A DNA stretch of 57,486 nt from Flavobacteriales bacterium (lineage in GTDB: Bacteria; Bacteroidota; Bacteroidia; Flavobacteriales_G; Salibacteraceae): NCBI GenBank assembly GCA_013204105.1, contig JABMOM010000007.1:1-57486 (forward strand). Reading direction: 5' to 3'. Under the pieces are notes generated by a model. That model had not been told where the DNA came from and made no database searches. It saw nothing but the letters and a program-made list of their open reading frames with translations. Positions 49,741 through 56,777 of the stretch are shown here, piece by piece; within the stretch, counting starts at the first letter, position 1, and every line of letters starts with the position of its first letter. The position numbers and the translations under genes were made by a program.

Positions 49741-51438
49741 CTAAAGATTCAAATCCTCTTTGATGCGTTCAATCGTAGCAAGGAGGATTTTTTGTTGTTC
49801 GCCCATGCTGAGCGATACATCCCAATCTTTTCGTACGCTGAAGTAGAACTTGATTTTCGGCTCTGTGCCCGAAGGCCTCGCAGAAATCTTACTTCCCGAT
49901 CGGGTCATGAATTGCAAGACATTGCTGGAAGGAAGATCGATCGGGTGCGTGTGACCTGTGGCTAGGTCCTTGCTCTCTCCTGTGAGGATGTCATCTACCC
50001 TGACTACTTGATCTCCGCCAAGGGATGCAGGTGGTTGAGCGCGGAGCTGCGACATCATCGCTTTGATTTCCTCGCTGCCTTCTTTTCCCTTCTTGGTAAG
50101 GCTAATCAAATCTTCTTGATAGATGCCGTGCTTCTTATAAATGGAGACCAAGGCTTCTTCGGCATTCGATCCATTGGCCAATGTTTCGCCGATCCAGTCG
50201 CAGAAGAGCAGGGCAGAGGTGAGGGCATCCTTGTCGCGCACGAAGTCACCGACCATGTATCCGTAGCTTTCCTCACCACCGCCGATGAAGCGCTTCTGTC
50301 CCTCGTTTTCTCGGATCAAACTGGCGATGTGCTTGAATCCTGTCAGACAGACCTCAGATTCCACACCGTAGCCACGGGCGACGTCGCCAAACAGTTCGCT
50401 GCTCACGATGGTGTAGGCGATGAAGTCGTTGTCGCTTAGGTCTGTATTTCTGAGGAGGTAGTCGGTTAGGAGCACGCCCGTTTGATTTCCGTTGAGCAGC
50501 ACCATTTCACCTTTGGCATTGCGCACGGCCACGCCGATGCGGTCGCTGTCTGGATCCGTCCCAATGACCAGGTCTGCGCCTTCCTTTTCAGCCAGTTTTA
50601 AGGCCATATCTAGCGCTTCACGCTCCTCGGGGTTAGGACTCTTCACCGTGGGGAAATTGCCGTCAGGAAGGGCCTGTTCTTCCACGATGGACACGTGTTC
50701 ATATCCAGCGCGATGGAGCAACTCAGGCAGCAAGGTGATGGCAGTTCCGTGGAGGGAGGTGAAGACCACCTTTAGGGCAGTGTTGGTCGTGGTTGTTTTT
50801 CGTTGTGCTAGTGAAGCAGTTAGAAAAGCCTCATCCATTTCTACTCCGAGGGTTTTGATCAAGGCTTCATTCGGTGTGAAAGGAATGCTTGAAGGATCGT
50901 CTACTTTTTGGACTTCTTCAATGATTCCCTTGTCGTGTGGGGATACAATCTGGGCGCCGTCGTTCCAATAGACCTTATAGCCATTGTATTCAGGCGGGTT
51001 GTGGGATGCTGTGATAACGATACCGCTCTGGCAACCGAGTGCGCGCACGGCGAAAGAAAGCTGCGGTGTAGGCCTCAGGTCTTCGAAGAGGTAGGCTGTA
51101 ATGCCGTTGGCCGACAATATTTCGGCGACCATGCGGGCAAAGGACTTAGAGTTGTTGCGGCAGTCGTGGGCGATGGCCACTTTGAGGGGGGCGTTGGGGA
51201 AAGAAAGTTTCAAGTAGTTGGCAAGTCCCTGCGTGGCAGTGCCGAAGGTGTATTTATTGACGCGGTTTGAGCCGATGCCCATTACACCCCGCATTCCTCC
51301 TGTGCCGAACTCAAGGTCTTTGTAGAAAGCATCCTCAAGCGTTTCTTCGTCGCCATCGATCAAAGCACGGATACCTGATTTGAACGTTTCGTCCAAATCC
51401 AATGCTAGCCACTTGTCTGCTTTTTCCCTCGCTGTCAT
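49741..51438 (-). CDS. Phospho-sugar mutase (phosphoglucomutase/phosphomannomutase family)
   Basis: A 565-residue alpha-D-phosphohexomutase that interconverts hexose-1- and hexose-6-phosphates. The catalytic phosphoserine loop is GIVITASHNPPEYNGYKVYW, the Mg2+ site IGTDPDSDRIGVAV, the sugar-specificity loop GGGEESYGYM and the phosphate-binding C-terminal loop RPSGTEPKIKFYFSV. The long form (~570 residues) is typical of Bacteroidota and Firmicutes PgcA-like enzymes. ATG 51438 is preferred; the frame begins at a TTG (51459) overlapping a TATTTTTG promoter box. It probably feeds nucleotide-sugar or central carbohydrate pathways. Confidence 0.94.
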   Translation of the reverse strand: MTAREKADKWLALDLDETFKSGIRALIDGDEETLEDAFYKDLEFGTGGMRGVMGIGSNRVNKYTFGTATQGLANYLKLSFPNAPLKVAIAHDCRNNSKSFARMVAEILSANGITAYLFEDLRPTPQLSFAVRALGCQSGIVITASHNPPEYNGYKVYWNDGAQIVSPHDKGIIEEVQKVDDPSSIPFTPNEALIKTLGVEMDEAFLTASLAQRKTTTTNTALKVVFTSLHGTAITLLPELLHRAGYEHVSIVEEQALPDGNFPTVKSPNPEEREALDMALKLAEKEGADLVIGTDPDSDRIGVAVRNAKGEMVLLNGNQTGVLLTDYLLRNTDLSDNDFIAYTIVSSELFGDVARGYGVESEVCLTGFKHIASLIRENEGQKRFIGGGEESYGYMVGDFVRDKDALTSALLFCDWIGETLANGSNAEEALVSIYKKHGIYQEDLISLTKKGKEGSEEIKAMMSQLRAQPPASLGGDQVVRVDDILTGESKDLATGHTHPIDLPSSNVLQFMTRSGSKISARPSGTEPKIKFYFSVRKDWDVSLSMGEQQKILLATIERIKEDLNL

Positions 51439-51456
51439 CCTCTTGTCATTTGGCGG

Positions 51457-51464
51457 CAAAAATA
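51457..51464 (-). promoter_or_regulatory. -7 box of the phosphohexomutase gene
   Basis: Minus-strand TATTTTTG, exact TAnnTTTG, 18 nt before ATG 51438. Confidence 0.5.
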
Positions 51465-51560
51465 AGGGCTTCTCCGTTTATGATATCTGGGCAAAGCAGA
51501 TTCCATGCTACAATGAAAAACAAAGCAAGGCCTTCGCTCAAGCAATGGCTGTCGATTGAC

Positions 51561-51568
51561 TAAATTTG
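51561..51568 (+). promoter_or_regulatory. -7 box of the coiled-coil lipoprotein gene
   Basis: TAAATTTG, exact TAnnTTTG, 17 nt before ATG 51586; the two divergent genes each have their own box in this 150-nt region. Confidence 0.5.
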
Positions 51569-51585
51569 TTTGAAACGAAAAGACC

Positions 51586-52443
51586 ATGCGCAGTACCTAC
51601 TTTTTTATCCTACCCATCTTGATCTTCATCGCGGCTTGCGGCAACCCAGAAGCCGAAAAGGCCAAGCAAAAGGCCAAGGAAGATTCCTTACTTCAAGCGC
51701 AGCAAGACTCACTGTTGGACGTATTTCGCGGAGAGTTGGAGACCATTTCATCTATGGTCAACGAAGTCTCCGTTAGAAATGGCGTGCTGAAGTTTGATTC
51801 TTCTGAAGGAGTAGTCCTGAGTAAGGAGGTCATCATGAAGCAGGTACAATCGCTCGATCAATTGCTCGCCAACAACCAGGATCAGCTGAACGACTTGTAC
51901 AAGCGCATGAAACAAAGCAAGGTCAAGAATGACGAGCTGGAAGGCCTGGTTAAGAACATGCAGTCGCGTTTGGCTGAGCGAGAAGAACAAATCGACCAAT
52001 TGATGGCGATGCTGGCTGACAAGGACATCCTGATCGAGAACATCAAGATGGCGGTGGACAGTTTCCGAAGAACCAATATTTCGCTCACCGAAGACCTCAT
52101 CCAGATGGACGAGGAGATGCACTTGGTGCACTATGTAGTGGGGGAGAATAAAGAGTTGAAGGAAAAGGGCATCATCACCAAAGAAGGTGGGATCCTGGGC
52201 ATTGGCGGTACCAAGAAATTGGACGCGTCACAACTCGATACGGCACTTTTCACCGTTGTAGACCAACGTGAATTACAGGAGATTCCAATCTACTCGAAAA
52301 AAGCCAAGGTGATCACCAATCACCCAGAGTCTTCCTACGAATGGGCAATGGATAGCGATGGCCAAGTGGAGAGCCTCAGCATCAAGGATCGCAAGCGCTT
52401 TTGGAGCGTTTCGGATTATTTGGTGATTGAGGTTTCTAATTAG
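51586..52443 (+). CDS. Lipoprotein with a long coiled coil
   Basis: A 285-residue protein with signal and lipobox (ILIFIAACG, C18). Residues ~25-185 are almost entirely heptad-like helix (EAEKAKQKAKEDSLLQAQQD, LDQLLANNQDQLNDLYKRMK, MQSRLAEREEQIDQLMAMLA). A small globular beta domain follows (FTVVDQRELQEIPIYSKKAK, HPESSYEWAMDSDGQVESLS, VSDYLVIEVS). This layout is common in Bacteroidota lipoproteins thought to bridge envelope layers, but no function is assigned. Its TAG stop is the first three bases of an 18-bp inverted-repeat arm. Confidence 0.8.
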   Translation: MRSTYFFILPILIFIAACGNPEAEKAKQKAKEDSLLQAQQDSLLDVFRGELETISSMVNEVSVRNGVLKFDSSEGVVLSKEVIMKQVQSLDQLLANNQDQLNDLYKRMKQSKVKNDELEGLVKNMQSRLAEREEQIDQLMAMLADKDILIENIKMAVDSFRRTNISLTEDLIQMDEEMHLVHYVVGENKELKEKGIITKEGGILGIGGTKKLDASQLDTALFTVVDQRELQEIPIYSKKAKVITNHPESSYEWAMDSDGQVESLSIKDRKRFWSVSDYLVIEVSN

Positions 52444-52830
52444 GGAGTAGTTGATTAGGGAGTAGGGAATAGGGAGTGGTGAAGAGTGAAAAACTAAAAG
52501 TGAAAAGTGAATGGGGAGTGGGGAGTTCCTCCCAGGATGTCAGTTCGAGTGATTACGATGCTGGCTTTCCCTACCGGATGTCAGTTCGAGTGATTTCGCC
52601 GTAGGCGTGATTGTATCGAGAACCCTCCCTCTAAGTCGAGTGTAAGGCTTCTCGATACGATCGCGCAAGTTATGTTTTGGCTAGTTTATTTCGTGTGCGA
52701 TCACTCGAAGTGACAGCTTTTGGGAACCTCAACCTCAACCTCAACTGCAAATTCATTGAGCTAATGCACTAATGAGCTGATTCTCTAATTGACTAATCCT
52801 CTAATCAACTACTCCCTACTCCCCAGCCCC
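52441..52830. repeat. Composite inverted-repeat element (18-bp arms, phrase arrays, inner REP-like hairpin)
   Basis: No gene in this stretch. Perfect 18-bp inverted arms, TAGGGAGTAGTTGATTAG at 52441-52458 and its reverse complement at 52801-52818, enclose the block. On the left are GGGAGTAGGGAATAGGGAGTGG-type words. On the right are three AACCTC hexamers plus AACTGC (52725-52748) and an array of NNNATTAG-type octamers (read on the minus strand, about 52752-52812). A REP-like hairpin sits in the centre. The left arm starts with the stop codon of the lipoprotein gene. Confidence 0.75.
52535..52715. repeat. REP/MITE-like nested hairpin with a duplicated half-site
   Basis: Outer arms TGTCAGTTCGAGTGAT (52579-52594) and ATCACTCGAAGTGACA (52700-52715) differ by one base from perfect complementarity. 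Inner arms ATTGTATCGAGAA (52610-52622) and TTCTCGATACGAT (52649-52661) also have one mismatch. A 20-bp half, GGATGTCAGTTCGAGTGATT, occurs twice in direct orientation (52535-52554 and 52576-52595). TTCGAGTGATTTCGCC...TATCGAGAA is a word set I recognise as recurrent in Flavobacteriia intergenic regions. Confidence 0.75.
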
Positions 52831-52931
52831 CACTAATTCCATCGTCCAAATCAACATTTTTATCGAAAACATCCTTCGAACCAAATCTTTTTGGTCTGTT
52901 ATACGTCTTTTATATCAGACACTTAGCAACC

Positions 52932-53345
52932 ATGGGCATTTTCAGATTTTTCCGTTACAAATACATCCTCAGCAGCCGTCGGCGCAAGTATGCTTCGCTG
53001 GCCGTTTCTATTGCGCTTGCCCACGCATCGTTTGGTTCGGTCAAGTACCGATCATTGGGAAATGGCATGGCCGATATTCAGCTTTCATTGGATCAGGATC
53101 AGCAGTTTCGCTTGCACTTCAACCGACTAGACGAGGCCAAGGAATACGTCATGAAAGGCAAGTGGACGGTATCCGACGATAACTACGTCCTAAAATTCGG
53201 AAGATCCAAGCTGGACGTTCCCACGCTGTTCTCGAGCAACACCGGTTTGAAGAAGGCCAGTTTCATTCAAGATAAACGAACGGTGAAGATTCCTTCCACG
53301 CGGAATGGGGTGGTGATTTGGGGGATCTTCTGTCCGAAGGCCTGA
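52932..53345 (+). CDS. Small protein of unknown function
   Basis: A 137-residue protein with a very basic N-terminus (MGIFRFFRYKYILSSRRRKY) and a short hydrophobic segment (ASLAVSIALAHASFGSV) that may be a membrane anchor or non-classical signal. A beta-rich C-terminal ~85 residues follows (ADIQLSLDQDQQFRLHFNRL, GKWTVSDDNYVLKFGRSKLD), resembling small lipocalin-like META/HslJ-type strands in outline only. No family assigned. It sits between two repeat elements, with the S23 element beginning 14 nt after its stop, and is convergent with the S23 gene. Confidence 0.65.
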   Translation: MGIFRFFRYKYILSSRRRKYASLAVSIALAHASFGSVKYRSLGNGMADIQLSLDQDQQFRLHFNRLDEAKEYVMKGKWTVSDDNYVLKFGRSKLDVPTLFSSNTGLKKASFIQDKRTVKIPSTRNGVVIWGIFCPKA

Positions 53346-53416
53346 CTTTGGCAGGGTATGGTGACTGGTGACTGGTGACTGGAGATTGGTTGGGCTATCA
53401 CTGGCCGTTATTTAGT

Positions 53417-53785
53417 TCACTCACCTCTTTTTGATTTTCTTAGGTAACGGATGTAGCCGTTGAGCATTTTCATGATGAGCGCCTTTTCAGCTATCAACTG
53501 ACTATACTCAGTCTCGTCGATATATCCCTCTTCGAGTGCGACGGTGAGATGGTCGTGGGTTTCATCCAGAGATCCTCGCGATATTCTGCAGAATCTTATA
53601 TTTTCTTGGTAGTGGTACCTACCGTGCCCTTCCGCTATCTGAGCAGTAACCGACCTACTGGATCGGATGATTTGATCGCGCAACCTGAACTTCTCCTCCA
53701 CAGGGAGTCGTTTCGCAATGGCTGAAATCTTTCTCCGGAAAACTGTGGCCCTCTGATAAACTTCCAATTCCTCGAATGTTCCCAT
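53417..53785 (-). CDS. Four-helix-bundle protein (S23/IVP family)
   Basis: A 122-residue helical protein of the family first seen as the product of 23S rRNA intervening sequences and structurally related to the Avd accessory protein of diversity-generating retroelements. The family blocks are visible: FEELEVYQRATVFRRKISAI, FRLRDQIIRSSRSVTAQIAEG, ENIRFCRISRGSLDETHDHL and EYSQLIAEKALIMKMLNGYI. It probably forms a pentameric barrel that binds nucleic acid. It is not within an rRNA gene here, and no reverse transcriptase or template repeat is present. It lies inside a 20-bp inverted repeat. Confidence 0.92.
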   Translation of the reverse strand: MGTFEELEVYQRATVFRRKISAIAKRLPVEEKFRLRDQIIRSSRSVTAQIAEGHGRYHYQENIRFCRISRGSLDETHDHLTVALEEGYIDETEYSQLIAEKALIMKMLNGYIRYLRKSKRGE

Positions 53786-53799
53786 GGCAATCTCTTACT

Positions 53800-53807
53800 C
53801 AAATCTA
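53800..53807 (-). promoter_or_regulatory. -7 box of the S23 gene
   Basis: Minus-strand TAGATTTG, exact TAnnTTTG, 14 nt before the ATG at 53785 and inside the inverted-repeat unit: the cassette carries its own promoter. Confidence 0.5.
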
Positions 53808-53922
53808 GATTGGAAAATGGGTTAATCAGTTGCAGAATAAGTAAGCTGCAAGGCCAGATTTTGAAATATTCTCAGCTAATCCATACTCTCCAAGTCACCA
53901 ATCACCAGTCACCAGTCACCAA

Positions 53923-54324
53923 TCACGACCTACCATCCTTCGAAGAAGCGCCCTCTTCATACTTAATAAACATATTAATCCAAATAGCCCGGCCCAGCCG
54001 AAAGGTCAAGGGCGCGAGGATAACGATGCCTAAAATGATCCCGATCAGGTATTCATGTAATTCCCAGGGACTTCCGAGTACCCACATGACCATGAACATG
54101 GCAATTGCGATGGCTACGGTGAGACCGTAATTGACGTACATGGCACCATAGAAGAAAGAGGGTTCGAGTTGATAGATCTGTCCGCACTCGGTGCAATGGT
54201 GGGGCATGTCAAAGATCTTAGAGATCTTATACGGGTTCCTGTCCTCAAACAATTCGCCTTTGTGGCAGTGGGGGCATTTTTGATGGAGGATGGAATAAAA
54301 CTTGGTTCCTTGGAGCACGGTCAT
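53923..54324 (-). CDS. DUF983 membrane protein with zinc-ribbon cysteines
   Basis: A 133-residue protein of family DUF983. The N-terminus has two CxxC pairs, HQKCPHCHKGELF and HHCTECGQIY, which would form a zinc ribbon on the cytoplasmic side, followed by two transmembrane helices (near 55-80 and 90-110) and a charged tail ending in KYEEGASSKDGRS. ATG 54324 fits the family start (MTVLQGTKFYSILHQ). The stop codon (minus-strand TGA at 53923-53925) lies 1 nt from the S23-element arm, so the last residues may come from repeat sequence. Function of the family is unknown. Confidence 0.88.
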   Translation of the reverse strand: MTVLQGTKFYSILHQKCPHCHKGELFEDRNPYKISKIFDMPHHCTECGQIYQLEPSFFYGAMYVNYGLTVAIAIAMFMVMWVLGSPWELHEYLIGIILGIVILAPLTFRLGRAIWINMFIKYEEGASSKDGRS

Positions 54325-54450
54325 GGGTATTGTGAGTGGCAAAGTTCGGGAAAGAGATGTTGATTTAGGGGATATTGAACACCTAAATCAAGCATTCTTG
54401 TCGATCATAAGATTTGTGAAGCGCAACCAGAGCAACGCGGCTACTATGCG

Positions 54451-54458
54451 TACCTTTG
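54451..54458 (+). promoter_or_regulatory. -7 box of the ssrA promoter
   Basis: TACCTTTG, exact TAnnTTTG, 13 nt before the mature tmRNA 5' end. Confidence 0.55.
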
Positions 54459-54471
54459 CTTTTCGTTCTTT

Positions 54472-54863
54472 GGGGCTGACCGGTATTGACAGCAAGATGA
54501 AGGATACTGTAAGCAAGTCGGGGATTGAATGGCACCTCGTTACTAAGCCGTTCAAATTGTAACTGGCGAAACTACTTACGCTCTTGCAGCCTAATTTTCC
54601 GATAGGAGATTAAGCCTAATCCCGTACTAGGTACGCGGACAAGACGTTTCCGGTACAGGTTGGTCTATCCCCTGTATCAATGGAGGCGTGGTCAATGATA
54701 GTCTAGGAATAGCAGCGCTTCGATGGTGTTCCAAAAATTAAGAAGATAAGCTGAAAGTGGCCTGCCTCTGGGCAGCTTCCAGTCGAAAATCAATCAAAGG
54801 ATAAGCTTGTAGAAGGCACTATGTTTCCTTGTTTGGACGTGGGTTCGACTCCCACCAGCTCCA
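54472..54863 (+). ncRNA. ssrA: Transfer-messenger RNA (tmRNA), tag GETTYALAA
   Basis: The 5' end GGGGCTG pairs with 3' CAGCTCC (54856-54862; one G-U), discriminator A at 54863, and the T-arm GTGGG-TTCGACT-CCCAC precedes it. CCA is not encoded. The tag frame at 54565-54594 (GGC GAA ACT ACT TAC GCT CTT GCA GCC TAA) encodes GETTYALAA, one residue from the GETNYALAA type of Bacteroides. About 392 nt, the normal length. tmRNA rescues stalled ribosomes and tags the product for degradation. Stem-rich sequence after the tag fits the pseudoknot region. Confidence 0.97.
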
Positions 54864-54871
54864 CAATCATA

Positions 54872-54912
54872 AAGTGTAATACACTGTAAATCAAGTGTGT
54901 TACACTTTTTTG
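54872..54912 (+). terminator. Terminator of ssrA
   Basis: AAGTGTAATACACT (54872-54885) pairs with AGTGTGTTACACTT (54894-54907; one G-U), 8-nt loop, followed by TTTTTG. Confidence 0.92.
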
Positions 54913-55283
54913 TTTTCAATCTAGTCAACCATTAGTCAACATCGGGGGTTTTAGCAATTCCGCTGCCTATAAGGTACTAAAGAGTTTTGAAAGCAATGAA
55001 GGGGAATCTAAATCATTCCTCACTCCAGCAATTGACAGCTAATGATTAATAAGAATGAATCATTCTTTAATATCGGGCAGGGGTATAGCACAGTGAAGAG
55101 CGCTGCGCAAAGAGAGCTACTTTTCTCGAACGTTTCGAAGCATTAATCATCGAATGGGGGGCGGTTCTCAGAAACGCTTTTCCTCACATTAGTACGGGTG
55201 GCGGTAAAGGGTTATAATTCGGTCTTAACCTCTGCACGAAGCAAAGGTCGAAAGATTTATAAAAGCAGACCTTTTAATGCAGT
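54913..55283. other. Gene-free stretch downstream of ssrA
   Basis: No convincing gene. It contains TAGTCAACCATTAGTCAAC (a TAGTCAAC direct repeat, 54921-54939) soon after the ssrA terminator. It also holds a 7-bp inverted repeat AAAGGTC/GACCTTT (55243-55249 and 55268-55274) that may help end the leftward gene at 55284. This is where a degraded integrase or an attachment site would be expected, but I see no recognisable remnant. Confidence 0.4.
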
Positions 55284-55922
55284 TTAGGTTTTGTTGGTAG
55301 CAGTTTTTTCTTTTTCACTTTTTGTCAGCACGTATTTTAAACCAATGCCCAGTCCGCAGTTCAGGAAATTCACTTTGAATGTAGGATTTACAAAACCGTC
55401 AAATGCTAATAGCAGCTTGTCGGATAGATTGAATTCATAACCAACAAACAACTGTCCACCAAAGATTATGTCCTCAGATTGGTAAGATTTGTCTGTGCTT
55501 ATAAGTTCTCCGTCATATATGAATCTGCGGGCTAAGTAATAATTAATGTTTGGTCCAGCCCCGATATAAAGTCCTTTGTAATTGAAGGTAAGGGAAATGG
55601 GGACGTTCAGGTAATATTCGATTTCTTGACCAGCCTTTCCACCAAGGTTGCCTAAATCATCTGTATAGTTTGCTTTATTTCTGTATCCCCTGTCAAAAAA
55701 GTACACGCCTGTTTCAAGATAAAACATGTCCTTGATAATTCTTTGTCTCAATTCAAATCCGCCACTTGTGGAGAAGCGTGCATAATCTACGTTCTTACCA
55801 ATGGTGTTGTAAATGGTCGCAACTCCAGGATTCAGTTTAATCCCAATAGTCGTGTTATAGTCCTGTCCAAATAGTAATGTTTGGATGACTATTATCATTA
55901 ATGTTACGGTCGTTTTTTTCAC
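55284..55922 (-). CDS. Outer-membrane beta-barrel protein (PorT/OMP_b-brl type)
   Basis: A 212-residue protein starting at GTG, with signal peptide MKKTTVTLMIIVIQTLLFGQ and an eight-strand-like barrel: YNTTIGIKLNPGVATIY, GGFELRQRIIKDMFYLETGV, YYLNVPISLTFNYKGLYIGA, FGGQLFVGYEFNLSDKLLLA and CGLGIGLKYVLTKSE. This pattern is common in Bacteroidota outer-membrane proteins of the PF13568 type. Function unknown. The start lies 10 nt from an attC-like repeat, so the gene is placed like an integron cassette gene. GC content is lower than in the core genes. Confidence 0.8.
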   Translation of the reverse strand: MKKTTVTLMIIVIQTLLFGQDYNTTIGIKLNPGVATIYNTIGKNVDYARFSTSGGFELRQRIIKDMFYLETGVYFFDRGYRNKANYTDDLGNLGGKAGQEIEYYLNVPISLTFNYKGLYIGAGPNINYYLARRFIYDGELISTDKSYQSEDIIFGGQLFVGYEFNLSDKLLLAFDGFVNPTFKVNFLNCGLGIGLKYVLTKSEKEKTATNKT

Positions 55923-55932
55923 TTTTTAAATT

Positions 55933-56052
55933 GCATACAACGTCCTCGGCTATGGCACGTGGAGGTACGTGCGAAGCGAAGCCGTGATTTAGTTTTCTAA
56001 AGTACAAAATGAGTTAGAACACTGGAATGTGCCATAGTCGTTTGTTATGTGC
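55933..56052 (-). repeat. Integron attC-like imperfect inverted repeat
   Basis: The ~120-bp element has terminal GCATACAAC (55933-55941) opposite GTTATGTGC (56044-56052) and a perfect inner 9-bp pair CTATGGCAC (55950-55958)/GTGCCATAG (56029-56037). Unequal unpaired bases lie between outer and inner stems, as in attC sites. The central ~70 nt are unpaired apart from a GTACGTGCGAAGCGAAGCCGTG-like part (shortened in meaning: a small hairpin). The ends deviate from the GTTRRRY consensus. The rest of 55923-56278 holds no gene, only the terminator at 56215. Confidence 0.5.
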
Positions 56053-56214
56053 CGTGTATTTCTTTTCCGCATGGGTTTAAGGCTGTGCGCTATGTGTTGG
56101 GGCTTCCCGCTGTTGCACATCCCCCTACTTTGCTAGTTAGCACCTGCAAAAACCGCCAAGCGGCAACACTTACCCAGATATACCTTAGTACTAGTTTTTA
56201 TTCTCTTTCCGACT

Positions 56215-56246
56215 AAGCCCGTGGTGCAATGCTGCGGGCTTTTTGT
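56215..56246 (+). terminator. Plus-strand terminator-like hairpin in the low-GC tail
   Basis: AAGCCCG (56215-56221) pairs with CGGGCTT (56235-56241), 13-nt loop, then TTTTG. There is no plus-strand gene upstream, so it may be a relic of a lost gene or belong to an RNA I cannot see. Confidence 0.6.
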
Positions 56247-56278
56247 TATGTCAATGCGCGATAATGTAAATTGACCGT

Positions 56279-56698
56279 TCACTCAAAGTCAGTTTCTCGA
56301 ACGCGCTTCTTATCTCTTCTAATATCGACGGCCTTCCGAATTTCTTCCTTCAACTCCTTCCCATTTTCAATGGCAGGAATCCTATAAATCTTATTTGTTC
56401 GGTCGGATGTTACTAGAATGATATTCGACAGCCCAACGAGCCTTAAGAAAAATGGTTGCTCAATCCGAATATCCTTAACTCTAAAAAGCTCCAATTCATT
56501 TATTGTCTTTGACAAAACACCTTTCTCTTCGATAATTCGCTCATCTGTAACCTGAATGCTCCATGTTCTAATAACGAGGTAGGACCATATGGCAATGAAT
56601 ATTGGTATTACAAGCCAACAAAACAGAACACACATCACATACGTTCCAAAATTGGTCCATTGGGATGGTGTTCCTTTCCAAATTTCATTTTCTTCCAT
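56279..56698 (-). CDS. Bacterial PH domain (bPH2/DUF304) membrane protein
   Basis: A 139-residue protein with the layout of YdbT/YdbS-like bPH2 proteins: a short soluble N-terminus (MEENEIWKGTPSQWTNFGTY), a double-hydrophobic segment (VMCVLFCWLVIPIFIAIWSYLVI), then a PH-like domain (RTWSIQVTDERIIEEKGVLSKTINELELFRVKDIRIEQPFFLRLVG, in parts). The block LSNIILVTSD and a charged C-terminus follow. Function unknown, membrane anchored. It belongs to the low-GC tail downstream of ssrA. No clear operon partner: 79 nt separate it from the next gene. Confidence 0.85.
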   Translation of the reverse strand: MEENEIWKGTPSQWTNFGTYVMCVLFCWLVIPIFIAIWSYLVIRTWSIQVTDERIIEEKGVLSKTINELELFRVKDIRIEQPFFLRLVGLSNIILVTSDRTNKIYRIPAIENGKELKEEIRKAVDIRRDKKRVRETDFE

Positions 56699-56777
56699 GT
56701 AAGTCTACGTTATGTGATGAAGGATAGTGCTATAATATACAGCTTCATGCGGACAAGGCCTATGGCTGCTTTATGCT

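Larger units (their letters stand above)
53359..53921. mobile_element. Putative S23 cassette bounded by a perfect 20-bp inverted repeat
   Basis: Left arm TGGTGACTGGTGACTGGTGA (53359-53378) and its exact reverse complement (53902-53921) enclose 523 nt that hold one gene, the four-helix-bundle protein, with its own promoter box. Each arm is itself three 7-mers TGGTGAC, and the arms continue imperfectly (GGAGATTGG left, ATTGG words right). There is no transposase, so if mobile it would be moved in trans. No target-site duplication is evident. Confidence 0.55.

Noticed and set aside
53417-53785. Diversity-generating retroelement (Avd-like protein)
   Set aside because: No reverse transcriptase, template or variable repeat within the window; only the fold family is shared.
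53417-53785. 23S rRNA intervening sequence
   Set aside because: There is no rRNA sequence on either side; the neighbours are protein-coding genes and ssrA.
54302-54562. 86-residue plus-strand open frame
   Set aside because: It overlaps the DUF983 gene start, the ssrA promoter and the first 90 nt of the tmRNA; the composition is not protein-like.
54913-55283. Tyrosine-integrase remnant next to ssrA
   Set aside because: No frame shows the R...H-x-x-R...Y motifs or any recognisable integrase block.
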